Positions 34,533-44,122 are shown, counted from the stretch's first letter. The stretch: DNA of 58,363 nt from Gemmatimonadota bacterium (GCA_003220795.1 QHTK01000073.1:1-58363); one strand, 5' to 3'. The notes: generated from the letters alone by a model not told the origin. Numbers and translations are program-made.

Positions 34533-35915
34533 CTAGCAGCTCGACGGATTCGCCGCGCAGTACGGATTGGCGAGCAACTCGACCTGGGTGATCGGGAAGG
34601 TGGTCCCAGCGGCGCTCACCGCTTGTGTCGGCGGGCTTGTCTGCCAGACGTCGGCTCTGATCCCGAACCGGTACAGGTCCTGCAGCCGGCGGTTCTGGAG
34701 GAAGAGGTTGACCTGCCGCTCGTACTGGAGCATCGCAAGCGTCCGGGGGTGTGCGGGGGCGGACGGGTCATATGGGGGCAGCCCATCGCGCACGCGTCGA
34801 ACGTTGAGGTGCGTGGCAAAGCCGCTGGCGACGCCCGCGGTGTCGGCCGTAGCGAGGGCCGCTTCGGCGAGGATCAAGTGGAGCTCGCGCGTCGACAAAG
34901 CCGTCAGAGGCCCGTAGGACTGAGTGGCGGAGTTCCCCTTGAATTCCACAGCGGCGCGGCGCATCTCCGGGTCCACCGGGAACGGGTTGATGAGGTCGTG
35001 GAGAGTGTCCGCCGGGCTCGTCTTGATGTAGCGGTCGCCGATCCGCATCTCCTGGCGACCGTTCACCCAGGCGCCGATGTAGTTGTCCACCGTCGTGGTG
35101 CTGTAGTAGAAGCGCCACCTCCAATCGGTGCCCTGGAGCCGGATGGCGGTCGTTGCATCCGCGTTCGCGCCGGCGTCATTGACGAGCGCGCCACCGTACG
35201 GCACGCCCGGGCCGGGCGGGTGCAGCATCTTCCATACGGCCTTCGCGTGCTGCGCGCGTGCCCGGACGGCGAGCAGCGCCGTGAGCAGATCCAGGTTAGT
35301 CGAATCGGTCTTGGCCAAACCGTCCGTCGCGTAGGCGATCGCGACCGTATACAGGGAGTCCATCTTGTCCTTCCCGACTGGTGGCGCGGCCGTGCGCATG
35401 TCGGACCCGATCGGAAAGTTGTTGAAGGCATCCGCGATGGCGGCGTAGATGATCGCCCCGTAGAGATACGAGCGGGCCAGGTCGTTCCGGTCCTTCAGGG
35501 TCTTCGCCGTATCGAACTTCGCCAACTGCTTGATCGCGAAATCGGCCATCCACCTCGCCCGGCCGACGTAGGGGAACGCTGCATCCGTGAATTCGTTCGT
35601 CGGGTTGGTGAGCGTGCCGACGTCGAGCTCGCGGAAGCCGTCTCGGGAGCCGATCCACGTCAGCTCGTCTGTGACCGTGGCATACTCGGTCATGATCGCG
35701 CCATACGCATACGCCACCGCCGAGAAGGCGCCATTGGCGATCGAAGGCGCCGCAGCCGGGTTGTCGAGGTCGCTCACGTTCACGTTGTTCGGGTTCTTCA
35801 CGTCGAGCAGGCTGCTGCAGCTCCATACGGCGCCCAAGGCGGCTAGCGCGCGCACGGCGCTGACGACGGCGGAGCGGCGCCGGGGAGTGAGCGACCACGT
35901 GTGCATGACACTCAT
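34533..35915 (-). CDS. SusD/RagB-family lipoprotein 2
   Basis: 460 residues. The ATG at 35915 is preceded by GGAGAGAGG. The signal ends in GAVWSC, with Trp at position -2 of the lipobox, which is unusual but followed by SSLLDVKNPNNVNVSDLDNP, the typical SusD mature start. Helical repeats follow (ASIANGAFSAVAYAYGAI-like and ADFAIKQLAKFDTAK), and the C-terminal part has QYERQVNLFLQNRRLQDLYRFG, the SusD signature region. It is 26 nt downstream of the second SusC gene. No glycoside hydrolase is adjacent, so the ligand may not be a glycan. Confidence 0.9.
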   Translation of the reverse strand: MSVMHTWSLTPRRRSAVVSAVRALAALGAVWSCSSLLDVKNPNNVNVSDLDNPAAAPSIANGAFSAVAYAYGAIMTEYATVTDELTWIGSRDGFRELDVGTLTNPTNEFTDAAFPYVGRARWMADFAIKQLAKFDTAKTLKDRNDLARSYLYGAIIYAAIADAFNNFPIGSDMRTAAPPVGKDKMDSLYTVAIAYATDGLAKTDSTNLDLLTALLAVRARAQHAKAVWKMLHPPGPGVPYGGALVNDAGANADATTAIRLQGTDWRWRFYYSTTTVDNYIGAWVNGRQEMRIGDRYIKTSPADTLHDLINPFPVDPEMRRAAVEFKGNSATQSYGPLTALSTRELHLILAEAALATADTAGVASGFATHLNVRRVRDGLPPYDPSAPAHPRTLAMLQYERQVNLFLQNRRLQDLYRFGIRADVWQTSPPTQAVSAAGTTFPITQVELLANPYCAANPSSC

Positions 35916-35941
35916 GCCTCTCTCTCCTCTCTGATGGCGGC

Positions 35942-38900
35942 TCAAAAGCCGACGCGGACCGTAAAGCTGAAGCGCCGGGGGAGCGCGAACCCGAACGCAT
36001 CGATCCCCTCACCGAAGTTCTGGTCAATTCCGGTGAGGTCCGCGTTGGCGCCACCGCGCCCGAACTCGTTGATCTCCGGGTCCACGCCCGTGTACGGTGT
36101 CCAAAGGGCGAGGTTGCGGCCCGCGGCGGTGATCGATAGGTACCGCAGCCCCAGCTTCGCCTGTGTCCACTGTGTGGGGACCGTGTACGTCAGGCTGAGC
36201 TCGCGGAACCGCAGGAACTTGCCGTTCTCGCCCTGGTTCAGCCCGTCGTACGGCGACAGCGCCTTGAGGTGGTAGGCCCAAGTCTTGGCCGTCTCGAGCC
36301 GTTGTGCCGGCGTGCTGCTCGGGTTCATGAGCATCGCCTCCTCCTGCGCCGCGACGGGGAGGTTCCGCCCGATCACGGGGTTGGCCTTGCGGAACGCGTC
36401 CGTGAGGTTCGTGATCGTGTAGTTCCCGAACTTGTACTCGAACACCCCGTTCAGCTCGAAGTTGCGAAGCACGGTCGCGCTCATCCCGAACGATCCCTGC
36501 CAGTCGGGTGTGGCCTTGCCCAGGTAATGATCAAGGAAATCGCCGTTCCCGTTCTCGTCCACCCGCAGCGGGTTGAGCAGGCTGAAGCCATAGCTCTTGA
36601 TGTTCCCTTTGGAGTCATACGTCACGGGTGGTTTCGAGAAGTAGGCCAGGAGTTGCTGCTCCGTATCCGGTTGGCCATCCGGCACGCCGGCGGGGCCGGT
36701 GACGTCGTACGGCAGCTGGTCCGGGCTGAGACAGAGATAGGTCGCGCCCGCCGGTCGCGCGCTGCATGGCCCGGGGAGCTTGGCGCCGAATAGCGCGCCG
36801 ACGGGATAGCCCTCTTTCACGAAGTTGCGGTAGCGCGGGTAGCTGCCCCCGACCTTGAGCGGGGGGGCGGCGTTGAGCTTCGTGACCCACGCCCACGACC
36901 ACGCGATGTTGGCGAACACCTTCACCGACAAGTCCCGCCCGTTGATCGGTAGACCGTTCACCGAGATGTCGTAGCCGCCGGCCTTGATCTCCCCGATGTT
37001 CGTCAGCTGGAGGGTGATGGCCCCGCCGGACGGCGCGTACTGGCGCGGATAGAGTGCGTCCCGCGTCGTGCGCCGATAGTACGTCACGTCCACGCCGACC
37101 CGGTCGTGGAACAGTCCGACCTCGGCGCCGACTTCTCCCTCGGTGCTCACTTCGGGCCTGAGATCCGGGTTGCCGAGGTTGCTGAGGACGAGGCCGGGCG
37201 CGAGTTGGGTCGGTCCCAGCTGTGCGGCCAGGGGCGCGAAGGTCGTGAACTTGTCGAAGGCGCCCGGTTGCAGTCCCGACTGCCCGACGGCGGCGCGGAA
37301 TCGCAGCGTCGACAGGTGCGAGGTGAAAGGGCCGTTGCCCCAACCCGATAGCGCGCTTGGCACCACGGAGGCGCTCGCCTTCGGGTAGAACACGCCACTC
37401 GACGTCCTCCCGAATGCGCTGTTCCGGTCGTAGCGGCCGCCCACGGTCGCGAACGAGAAATCCTTGTAGCCGAGCTGTTCCTGAACGAACGCTCCCGCGT
37501 TGACCGTCTCGAGAAAGTGTTCGAAGGCCTGCTGGTTCGCGCCGGCGCTGGTGACTTCGAGGCCGGGCCCGGGGAACGCTCCCCCGAAGCTCCCCTCTTC
37601 CTGCGTCTTCGTGATGAACCCCTGACCGCCGGCGACGAAGACCGACGACCACCGCTCGCCCACCTGCCGCTTCCAGGTCGCCTTGGCTTCGGCCGTCACG
37701 ATCCGAGTGGTAATGTCGTCCACCGTCTTGTCGCCCTGTGGGCTCACGTTGAGGAAGCCATCGACGCCGTTGCCGAAGGGCCGGAAGGTCGCACTGACCT
37801 GATTCACGACGTCGACGCCCAGCGTGCCCTCGATCGCCAGCGAGGGGAACGCTTGGTATGCCGTGTTCAGGCTGCCGATGAAATGCTTCGTGTCCTGCCG
37901 GTTGGTGCGCTGCATGTCCTCGCGCACGGTTCCGAACGAGGCCACGCCGAACGGATTTCCTGCAGCGGTACAGTCGCCTGTGCCGGTTGGCGTCGACGAA
38001 GCCCGGGGCGTGATGCACGACGCGAGCTCCGGATGACCGAACATCGCATTGGTCAGCGGCGCGTAGATGTTGTTGTTGTTGTTCGGTGTCTCGTGATGCG
38101 CATCCGTGTAGCCCGAGTTGACCGTGACCTTGAGGTTGTCCGAGGGCAGCATCACGAGCGACGCGGACCCCTGGGCTTTGCGGTCGAAATCCGCCGCCGG
38201 CCCGAGGTCCCGGCCGCCGAACGGGCCGTTCTCCCGGTAGTAGCGTCCGTTGACATAATACGTGACCCCCGGAGTCCCGCCGCTCACGGATGCCGAGTAC
38301 GTTCCGCCATAACCGGTCTCGAACAGGCGGTCGACGAATCGCTGCTCGAGGATGTCGAAGGGCTGGACCGACCGGCCGTAAAACGCGCTGAGCTCGGCCG
38401 CCGTCGGGACATGGATCCCGAGGCTCACCTGTCGGGCCGCGGCGATCGAGTCCGTGGGCACCCAGCCCACGTTCGGCGCGTACCGGGTCTCGGGATAGTT
38501 CGAGAACCCCAGCTCGGTCATGAAGTCGAAGCGTGGGGCACCACGCGCACCCTTTTTCGTGAAGATCTGAATCACGCCGGCCGAGGCCTCCGTGCCATAG
38601 AGCGTCGCCGCGGCCGCACCTTTCAGGATCTCGACGTGGTCGATCGCCTCCGGGTCGATGTCGTCGAGCCGCGAAGGAGTTCCGCCGCCGCCGGCGCCGA
38701 TCCAGTTGGGGTCCCCGAAGCCACCGCCGCGATTCACCCGCACGCCATCCACGTACACGACCGGTTCGTTCGCCTGGGTCAGACTGGCGGTCGCGCGGAT
38801 CCGGATCTGCGCCCCCTCACCGGTGAGTCCTCCGCTCGGCAGCACCGAAACCGAGGGATCGCGGGCCGCCAGCTGCTCGGACAGGTTGGTGACCGGCGCA

Positions 38901-39340
38901 TTGCGTAGTGTGGAGGCATCGATGGTCGTGACGGTGTTGCCGAGCTTGCGCTTCTCGGTCTCGGCCCCCGCTCCGGTCACGACCACCGCGTCGAGGGCGA
39001 GCGCCGCTTGGCGCAGCTCAAAATCGGCGTCGGTCGCCTCCCCCGGGGTCACGGTGACCCGTCGCGTGAGGCTGGCGTACCCGACGCGTCGCGTGTGGAG
39101 CTCCAGCGGACCCGCGCGCACGCTGAACTGGTAGCGCCCGTCGGCGTTCGTGAGGGTGCCGAGCTCGGTGCCGGCGATGAAGACCTGGACGCCGTCCACC
39201 GCGCGCCCGGTCAGTGCATCGGTCACCCTGCCGCGAATGGTACCGGTGCCCTGGGCGGCGATGGCCGGGACACCGACACACACGACGATCGCGGCCCCGC
39301 AGATGAGGGCCGAGGCAATCCTACGAAGTGGAGACGTCAT
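35942..39340 (-). CDS. SusC/RagA-family TonB-linked outer-membrane transporter 2
   Basis: 1,132 residues. The ATG at 39340 has an excellent AAGGAGGTGG site. The signal peptide ends VGVPAIAAQ. Domains: carboxypeptidase-D regulatory-like (about 30-110, IRGRVTDALTGRAVDGVQVF), the transition DAVVVTGAGAETEKRKLGN, plug (about 120-260, NEPVVYVDGVRVN; AAATLYGTEASAGVIQIFTK), and a barrel ending RRFSFTVRVGF with terminal Phe. With the downstream SusD it forms a second uptake pair. This receptor uses the VVYVDGVRVN and GTEASAGVIQIFTKKG forms common in Gemmatimonadota-like SusC proteins and differs clearly from the first pair. Confidence 0.94.
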   Translation of the reverse strand: MTSPLRRIASALICGAAIVVCVGVPAIAAQGTGTIRGRVTDALTGRAVDGVQVFIAGTELGTLTNADGRYQFSVRAGPLELHTRRVGYASLTRRVTVTPGEATDADFELRQAALALDAVVVTGAGAETEKRKLGNTVTTIDASTLRNAPVTNLSEQLAARDPSVSVLPSGGLTGEGAQIRIRATASLTQANEPVVYVDGVRVNRGGGFGDPNWIGAGGGGTPSRLDDIDPEAIDHVEILKGAAAATLYGTEASAGVIQIFTKKGARGAPRFDFMTELGFSNYPETRYAPNVGWVPTDSIAAARQVSLGIHVPTAAELSAFYGRSVQPFDILEQRFVDRLFETGYGGTYSASVSGGTPGVTYYVNGRYYRENGPFGGRDLGPAADFDRKAQGSASLVMLPSDNLKVTVNSGYTDAHHETPNNNNNIYAPLTNAMFGHPELASCITPRASSTPTGTGDCTAAGNPFGVASFGTVREDMQRTNRQDTKHFIGSLNTAYQAFPSLAIEGTLGVDVVNQVSATFRPFGNGVDGFLNVSPQGDKTVDDITTRIVTAEAKATWKRQVGERWSSVFVAGGQGFITKTQEEGSFGGAFPGPGLEVTSAGANQQAFEHFLETVNAGAFVQEQLGYKDFSFATVGGRYDRNSAFGRTSSGVFYPKASASVVPSALSGWGNGPFTSHLSTLRFRAAVGQSGLQPGAFDKFTTFAPLAAQLGPTQLAPGLVLSNLGNPDLRPEVSTEGEVGAEVGLFHDRVGVDVTYYRRTTRDALYPRQYAPSGGAITLQLTNIGEIKAGGYDISVNGLPINGRDLSVKVFANIAWSWAWVTKLNAAPPLKVGGSYPRYRNFVKEGYPVGALFGAKLPGPCSARPAGATYLCLSPDQLPYDVTGPAGVPDGQPDTEQQLLAYFSKPPVTYDSKGNIKSYGFSLLNPLRVDENGNGDFLDHYLGKATPDWQGSFGMSATVLRNFELNGVFEYKFGNYTITNLTDAFRKANPVIGRNLPVAAQEEAMLMNPSSTPAQRLETAKTWAYHLKALSPYDGLNQGENGKFLRFRELSLTYTVPTQWTQAKLGLRYLSITAAGRNLALWTPYTGVDPEINEFGRGGANADLTGIDQNFGEGIDAFGFALPRRFSFTVRVGF

Positions 39341-39433
39341 CTCCACCTCCTTGGGTATGGGGACGGCGTGTCCCATTGCGGCGGGCACGAAAGTGGCATT
39401 GACGGCTTGCCCGTGGTGCGACGACACTCAGCC

Positions 39434-39453
39434 GCAGCAAGTGCTGCGCCTAC
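39434..39453. repeat. Degraded copy of the 10733 palindrome
   Basis: GCAGCAAGTGCTGCGCCTAC resembles the right three quarters of the 28-bp palindrome at 10733-10760 (GCAGCGTGCTGCGCCCCTAC), with two inserted and two missing bases. The left arm is gone. It lies just before the RCC1 lipoprotein start, again at the 5' end of a lipoprotein gene. Confidence 0.4.
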
Positions 39454-39460
39454 AGCACGG

Positions 39461-40666
39461 TTGGCCTGGCGGCCCGGACGCGCCCATGTACTGGCGGTTG
39501 CCGTCCCCGTCTTCCTAAGCGCGTGCCACGACCTCGCCACCGCGCCGACCTCCGAACAGCCACTGTCAGTCGCTGGCAACCTGCGCTTTCTGAGCATCAG
39601 TGCGGGTGCACTCCACACCTGTGGCGTAGCCGCAACAGGCACCACATTCTGCTGGGGCTGGAACCGTGACGGCGAGCTGGGCGACGGCTCGCGCAGCGAT
39701 CGCGCGTTCCCCGTGCCGGTCGCTAGCCCGACTGCCTTCACCCTGGTCTCGGCCGGCGGGGGTCACACCTGCGGCCTCGACGCCGACGGTGCCGCGTATT
39801 GCTGGGGGTTCAACCTCAGCGGGCAGTTGGGGGACAGCTCGACGACCACACGGGTGGCGCCGACTGCGGTGGCCGGTGGGCTCAAGTTCATCCGGCTAGT
39901 GAGCGGCGGCGCGTTCACGTGCGGGGTGCGAACCGACAGCAGCGCCGCCTGCTGGGGGTACGGCGCGTGGGGGCAGCTCGGCAACGGCCTGCGGGAGGAC
40001 CACCGCGCGCCCGTCGCCGTGCTTGACGGGCCGAACCTGGTGGCGGCGAGCGTCGGGGCGGCTCACGGCTGCGCTCTCGCCGCGGACAGCAGCGCCCTCT
40101 GCTGGGGGAAGAACGACTTCGGCCAGCTGGGCGACAGCACCAGGTCGGACACGGCCGCCCCCGTGCGCGTGCGCGACGGCCGGAAGTTTGTGGCGGTGGC
40201 CGTGGGCTTCCAGCACAGCTGCGGCCTGCTGGCGACCGGCGAGGCCTACTGTTGGGGCGACAATCAGCTCGCTCAGCTCGGCGATACGTCCGTCGCGCAA
40301 TCGAGCGTGCCGATCCCCGTGGCGGGCGCCTTCGTGTTCACGCGCCTGAGCGCCGGTGGATCGCACACGTGCGGCATCACTGCGGACCACACAGCCCGGT
40401 GTTGGGGCTCGGATGCGAACGGCCAGCTCGGAAGCGCACCGACCCATACGTGTGTCGGGCTGAGCGTGACCGGGCCGTGCAGTCCGGTCCCACAGCTCGT
40501 CGGCGGCGGGTACGGCTTCGTCGAGATCAGCGCTGGCACACAGCACACTTGTGCGGTCGCGACGGATCAACGAGCCTACTGTTGGGGACTCAACAGCAAT
40601 GGCCAGCTCGGCAGCGCGTCCTTGGTGGCAGTGGCAGCGTCACTCGCGCTAGACGCGCAACCATGA
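39461..40666 (+). CDS. RCC1/BLIP-II-repeat lipoprotein
   Basis: About 401 residues from the TTG at 39461, which gives the compact signal MAWRPGRAHVLAVAVPVFLS with lipobox Cys after LSA; GTG at 39416 is a longer alternative. The mature protein is at least seven RCC1-type repeats of about 50 residues, each with HTCGV or HSCGL, a CWG box and NGQLG or FGQLGD. They should fold into a seven-bladed propeller with a disulfide-capable Cys in each blade. Such repeats are protein-protein interaction platforms. It diverges from SusC 2 and overlaps the next lipoprotein gene by four bases. Confidence 0.85.
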   Translation: MAWRPGRAHVLAVAVPVFLSACHDLATAPTSEQPLSVAGNLRFLSISAGALHTCGVAATGTTFCWGWNRDGELGDGSRSDRAFPVPVASPTAFTLVSAGGGHTCGLDADGAAYCWGFNLSGQLGDSSTTTRVAPTAVAGGLKFIRLVSGGAFTCGVRTDSSAACWGYGAWGQLGNGLREDHRAPVAVLDGPNLVAASVGAAHGCALAADSSALCWGKNDFGQLGDSTRSDTAAPVRVRDGRKFVAVAVGFQHSCGLLATGEAYCWGDNQLAQLGDTSVAQSSVPIPVAGAFVFTRLSAGGSHTCGITADHTARCWGSDANGQLGSAPTHTCVGLSVTGPCSPVPQLVGGGYGFVEISAGTQHTCAVATDQRAYCWGLNSNGQLGSASLVAVAASLALDAQP

Positions 40667-41118
40667 CGAGCAACGGCATGCTGCGCCTGCCGCTCCCGCT
40701 CCTCTCCGTTGTTTTGGGGGGCTGCTTCAGCTACGTGGCTCTCAGCGGCGCAGTCCCGGCCCGCGGGCGCGACGTCGTCGCGAGACTCTCTCCGCCTCTC
40801 GCCGTCCCGCTCCAGGACGTGACGGTACGGGAGGTTACCCTCGCGACCGGGAAAGTCGCCTATGCCGACGCCGATTCGATCGTCCTCACGGCGCAGCGCT
40901 TCACATCCGATGCCGGCACGGACTATCCGGGCCTCGGCACCAGCGTGACGATCCCGCGCAGCCAGATCGCCCAACTCGAAGAGCGCCACGTCTCAAAAGC
41001 ACGGACCGCATTGGTGTTGGGCGGCGGCGTCGCGGCCCTCGTCGCCATCGTGGCATCGGTCGGCCCCCTGCTCGGCAGCTCGTCCGGCGCGCCGCCCCCT
41101 CCGCCGCCGCAGCCCTAG
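40663..41118 (+). CDS. Small lipoprotein with C-terminal membrane segment
   Basis: 151 residues. The ATG overlaps the RCC1 gene stop as ATGA. The signal ends SVVLGGC (about Cys21). A beta-rich core (ARLSPPLAVPLQDVTVREVTL, VAYADADSIVLTAQRF, TSVTIPRSQIAQLEERHVS) looks like a small OB or SH3-type strand protein. A hydrophobic helix (ALVLGGGVAALVAIVASVG) and a proline-run tail close it. Not a family I recognise. The coupling to the RCC1 lipoprotein suggests a shared envelope function. Confidence 0.8.
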   Translation: MTSNGMLRLPLPLLSVVLGGCFSYVALSGAVPARGRDVVARLSPPLAVPLQDVTVREVTLATGKVAYADADSIVLTAQRFTSDAGTDYPGLGTSVTIPRSQIAQLEERHVSKARTALVLGGGVAALVAIVASVGPLLGSSSGAPPPPPPQP

Positions 41119-41125
41119 GATCTGA

Positions 41126-42247
41126 CTATCGGGGGAGCGCTTCCAGGGCTTCGCCGTACTCGCGTCCCATGCGCTCCATCGAGAACGCGTCGACCGCCCG
41201 GTCGCGCGCCGCCGCGCCGAGGGCCGCCGCCCGTGCTGGATCGGCGAGCAGGGCGCGTACGGCCTCCGCGAACGCCGCCGGATCGTCCGCCGGCGCCAGC
41301 ACCCCGACCCCGTCCACCACTTCTGGGAGGGCGCCGCTCGCGACCGCGACCACTGGGCGGCCGCACGCCATGGCTTCCGCCACCGTCAGCCCGAAGGTCT
41401 CCACCGGGCAGACGTGCACAAGGCAGCTCGCGGCGTTGTACGCGGCCGCGAGCTCGTCCGCCGGCAGGAAGCCGAGCAGCTGTACTTCCACGCCCAGGCG
41501 CTCGGCCTGCGTCCGCACCGCCGCTTCGAGCGAGCCGCTGCCCCGGATCACGAGGAGTGGGGGGTGGGGGGGGCGGGGGGGGCGGGGTCCGAGACGGGCG
41601 AGCGCATCGAGGATCCAGTCGTATCGTTTCTCGCGCTCGAGGGCGCCCACGGCGAGCAGGAACGGTCGGTCGCCCAGGCCGTGCCGCGCGCGGAAGGCGC
41701 GCCCCGCCTGGGGATCCGGCCGAAACAGCGCGACGTCCACTCCCTCGTGGATCACGCGATGCGGGGGTCGTCCCATGAACGGCGCGCTCGCTAGGACCTC
41801 GCGCTCGCCGGTGTGCGTTCGGAAGATCGTCAGGCGGACGCGCCGGTACGCGAGGCGCATGATCGGATCGCGCGGCGGCACGGCGCGGTTGACGTTGTAG
41901 GAGTACACCAGCGCGAACCGGCGGGCGAATGACGCGAGGGCGCCCAGGCGCACATCGCGGGGGGTCTCGGCGACCAGCACGTCGCTTTGCTGGGCCGCCA
42001 ACGCCCGCGCCAGGCGACGCGCTTCGGCGCAGCCGGTGTCGTGAATCGGCAGCTCTTTCACCGGGAGTCCGGCGGCGGCGAAGCCCGCCGTCACCGGCGG
42101 CGTCGTCGAGAGCAGCTGCACGGTGTGTCCCCTCGCGGCCAGGCCACGCGCGATGTGCGAGAGACTCACTCCCGACCCGCGCCACGCGCGCGCCGACGTG
42201 AGCAGCGCGACGCGCAGCGGCCGGGAGGGGGCCGCTACCGCGGCCAC
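41126..42247 (-). CDS. Glycosyltransferase family 4 protein
   Basis: About 373 residues. I start it at the GTG 42247, overlapping the M1 peptidase stop by 13 nt; the frame is open further up but only inside M1. GT-B fold with N-terminal VALLTSARAWRGSGVSLSHI and the C-terminal GT4 nucleotide-sugar region HVCPVETFGLTVAEAMACGR with the conserved E-x7-E, PVVAVASGALPEVV. It transfers a sugar from a nucleotide donor to an unknown acceptor, probably an envelope glycan. The linker GPRPPRPPHPPLLVIRG is encoded by a long G/C tract (41559-41587) that could be prone to slippage. Confidence 0.88.
   Translation of the reverse strand: MAAVAAPSRPLRVALLTSARAWRGSGVSLSHIARGLAARGHTVQLLSTTPPVTAGFAAAGLPVKELPIHDTGCAEARRLARALAAQQSDVLVAETPRDVRLGALASFARRFALVYSYNVNRAVPPRDPIMRLAYRRVRLTIFRTHTGEREVLASAPFMGRPPHRVIHEGVDVALFRPDPQAGRAFRARHGLGDRPFLLAVGALEREKRYDWILDALARLGPRPPRPPHPPLLVIRGSGSLEAAVRTQAERLGVEVQLLGFLPADELAAAYNAASCLVHVCPVETFGLTVAEAMACGRPVVAVASGALPEVVDGVGVLAPADDPAAFAEAVRALLADPARAAALGAAARDRAVDAFSMERMGREYGEALEALPR
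41559..41587 (+). repeat. G-run tract inside the glycosyltransferase gene
   Basis: Runs of 6, 8, 8 and 4 G separated by single T or C bases on the plus strand (C-runs in the coding strand). It can form a G-quadruplex and is long enough for slipped-strand frameshifts. Confidence 0.8.
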
Positions 42248-44109
42248 CGGTTGTTCGCGCGCTCGACGTCGGGGTAGAGCTCCTTCGGATCCACGATCAC
42301 GCCCACGACGCGCCGGGGCGTGACCACGCGGGCCGTGAAGCGGCTTCCCAGGTTCCACATTTCGATGGGGTACTCACGCGATTCGCTGGCTCCGTCCGCG
42401 AACTTGAGCTCGAGCGTCAGCGGCAGCGCCATCTGGCCGCGATTCGAGAGGTGGACCAGCGTCGTGTCGCCGGCCGCGCTCACCGAGTCCACCGCCTGGT
42501 CGAGCCGCGCCGTCGTGTACACCCAGTCCCGCCAGAACCAATCGAGATCCCTGCCCGACACGTCCGCGATGGTACGGAAGAAATCCGCCGGCTGCGGATG
42601 CTTGAAGGTCCAGCGGCGCACGTATTCCCGCAGCGCACGCTCGAACGTCTCCTTACCCAGCACGGCGTCGCGCAACACGGTCAGCATCAACGCGGGCTTC
42701 TGGTACGCCGCCCAGGCGAGGTCGCGCTGCTCCACTGGTTTGTCGATGAGCGGCTGCTCGGCGCCCGGGACGGCCGAGATCCGGGCCGCGCCGAGCAGCT
42801 CGCGCCGCACGGTATCGCCGTACGCCGTGCCCTTGAAGTACCCCTCGGCCGAGCCGTAGTCGATGAACGTGTTGAACCCCTCGTCCATCCACGGGTAGCG
42901 CCGCTCGTCGGACCCGACCATCATGGGAAACCACTCGTGCCCGAACTCGTGGGTCAGCACCCAGTATTGGTCCTCGCGCTTCGCGAGGGACGGCACGAAC
43001 GTCAGCATAGGATACTCCATGCCTTCGACCAGCCCTTCCACTGTCGTCGCCTGCGGCCACGGGTACATGCCCCACCTCTCGCTGAAGTGCTTGATCGTGA
43101 ACCATGCCATCCGGTTCGCTTCCTCCCACGGGGCGGCGCTCGGGCGGTAGACAGTCTGAATCAGGATCCCGTGCCAACTCGACGCGTCCCAGCGGAAGTC
43201 GGGCGAGGCGGCCCACGCGACGTCGCGCACCTGCCGTGCGACGAGGTGCCACGTCTTGGTGCCAGGGGTGGGTTGGGCGCCGTGCGCCGTGGCTTCCGCC
43301 TGGGTCACGATCTGTACGCGCTCGGCGGAGCCGCGCGCCCGCGCGAGGCGGGCGCGCTGCTCGGCGCTCCACACCGCGAGAGGGTTCGCCACCGTCCCCG
43401 TCCCCGCGACGAGAAAGCCCGCGGGGAGCGTGAGCGTGACGTCGAAGTCGCCGTATTCCAGGTAAAACTCGCCCGCCCCGATGTAGGGGAGCGGGTTCCA
43501 GCCGTGCACGTCGTCGTATACGACCAGGCGCGGGTACCACTGGCCGATCTCGTAGAGGCGCGTGCCGATGCGCCCCATCCGCCCGCCGCCGTAGGGCGGG
43601 ATGGGAAAGTGCCACGCGACGTCGCAGTCGATCGCGCCGCGCGGGGGCAACGGCCGCGCCAGCTCGACCCGCATCATCGTGCCGTACTCGGTGCGCTTGA
43701 GGGACCGCCCGCCCGCGGCGAAGCGCTCGATCGTGATGCCGCCCGTGAACCCCTTGCCCGTGAAGTCGAACACCGCGCCGCCGGCGAAGTGCAGCGGCGG
43801 CTGGCTGAGCGCGTAGGTGATGCTGTTCGGTGCAAACAGATTCTGCTCGATCTGCACCCACAGGAACGCGAGCGTGTCGGGCGAGTGATTGACATAGTGG
43901 ATCCGTTCGCGGCCTCGGATCGTCTGGCTGGACGTGTCGAGGGTCGCGCGGATCACATAATCCACGCGCTGCTGCCAGTAATCCGGCCCCGGAGCTCCGG
44001 ACGCACTGCGTACGCGCCCCGGCGCCGGGAGCGGGAGCGCGCGGAACGGCGAGGTATCGGCGACGGACCCTTGGAGCGCCAACGAGGTGACGGTTAGAAA
44101 TGCGAGCAT
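42235..44109 (-). CDS. Secreted M1-family zinc metallopeptidase
   Basis: About 624 residues. The ATG at 44109 gives a short signal (LAFLTVTSLALQGSVA); an upstream ATG at 44145 lies in the heptamer repeat and is rejected. An N-terminal beta-sandwich (NHSPDTLAFLWVQIEQNLFA) is followed by a thermolysin-like domain with GMEYPMLTF in place of GAMEN, the zinc site HEFGHEWF (about residue 388) and the third ligand Glu in MDEGFNTFIDYGSAEG. It should be an extracytoplasmic aminopeptidase-like enzyme, although the altered GxMEN loop may change exopeptidase specificity. It overlaps the glycosyltransferase gene. Confidence 0.9.
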   Translation of the reverse strand: MLAFLTVTSLALQGSVADTSPFRALPLPAPGRVRSASGAPGPDYWQQRVDYVIRATLDTSSQTIRGRERIHYVNHSPDTLAFLWVQIEQNLFAPNSITYALSQPPLHFAGGAVFDFTGKGFTGGITIERFAAGGRSLKRTEYGTMMRVELARPLPPRGAIDCDVAWHFPIPPYGGGRMGRIGTRLYEIGQWYPRLVVYDDVHGWNPLPYIGAGEFYLEYGDFDVTLTLPAGFLVAGTGTVANPLAVWSAEQRARLARARGSAERVQIVTQAEATAHGAQPTPGTKTWHLVARQVRDVAWAASPDFRWDASSWHGILIQTVYRPSAAPWEEANRMAWFTIKHFSERWGMYPWPQATTVEGLVEGMEYPMLTFVPSLAKREDQYWVLTHEFGHEWFPMMVGSDERRYPWMDEGFNTFIDYGSAEGYFKGTAYGDTVRRELLGAARISAVPGAEQPLIDKPVEQRDLAWAAYQKPALMLTVLRDAVLGKETFERALREYVRRWTFKHPQPADFFRTIADVSGRDLDWFWRDWVYTTARLDQAVDSVSAAGDTTLVHLSNRGQMALPLTLELKFADGASESREYPIEMWNLGSRFTARVVTPRRVVGVIVDPKELYPDVERANNRWPR

Positions 44110-44122
44110 GCGATCGCCTTCA

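Noticed and set aside
39394..39410. Possible sigma-54 promoter (TGGC and TTGC boxes) ahead of the RCC1 gene
   Set aside because: The boxes are two bases too far apart for the strict sigma-54 spacing.
39590..40660. Regularly spaced repeats that might suggest a CRISPR-like or tandem array
   Set aside because: They are degenerate RCC1 coding repeats of about 50 codons, not identical short repeats with unique spacers.
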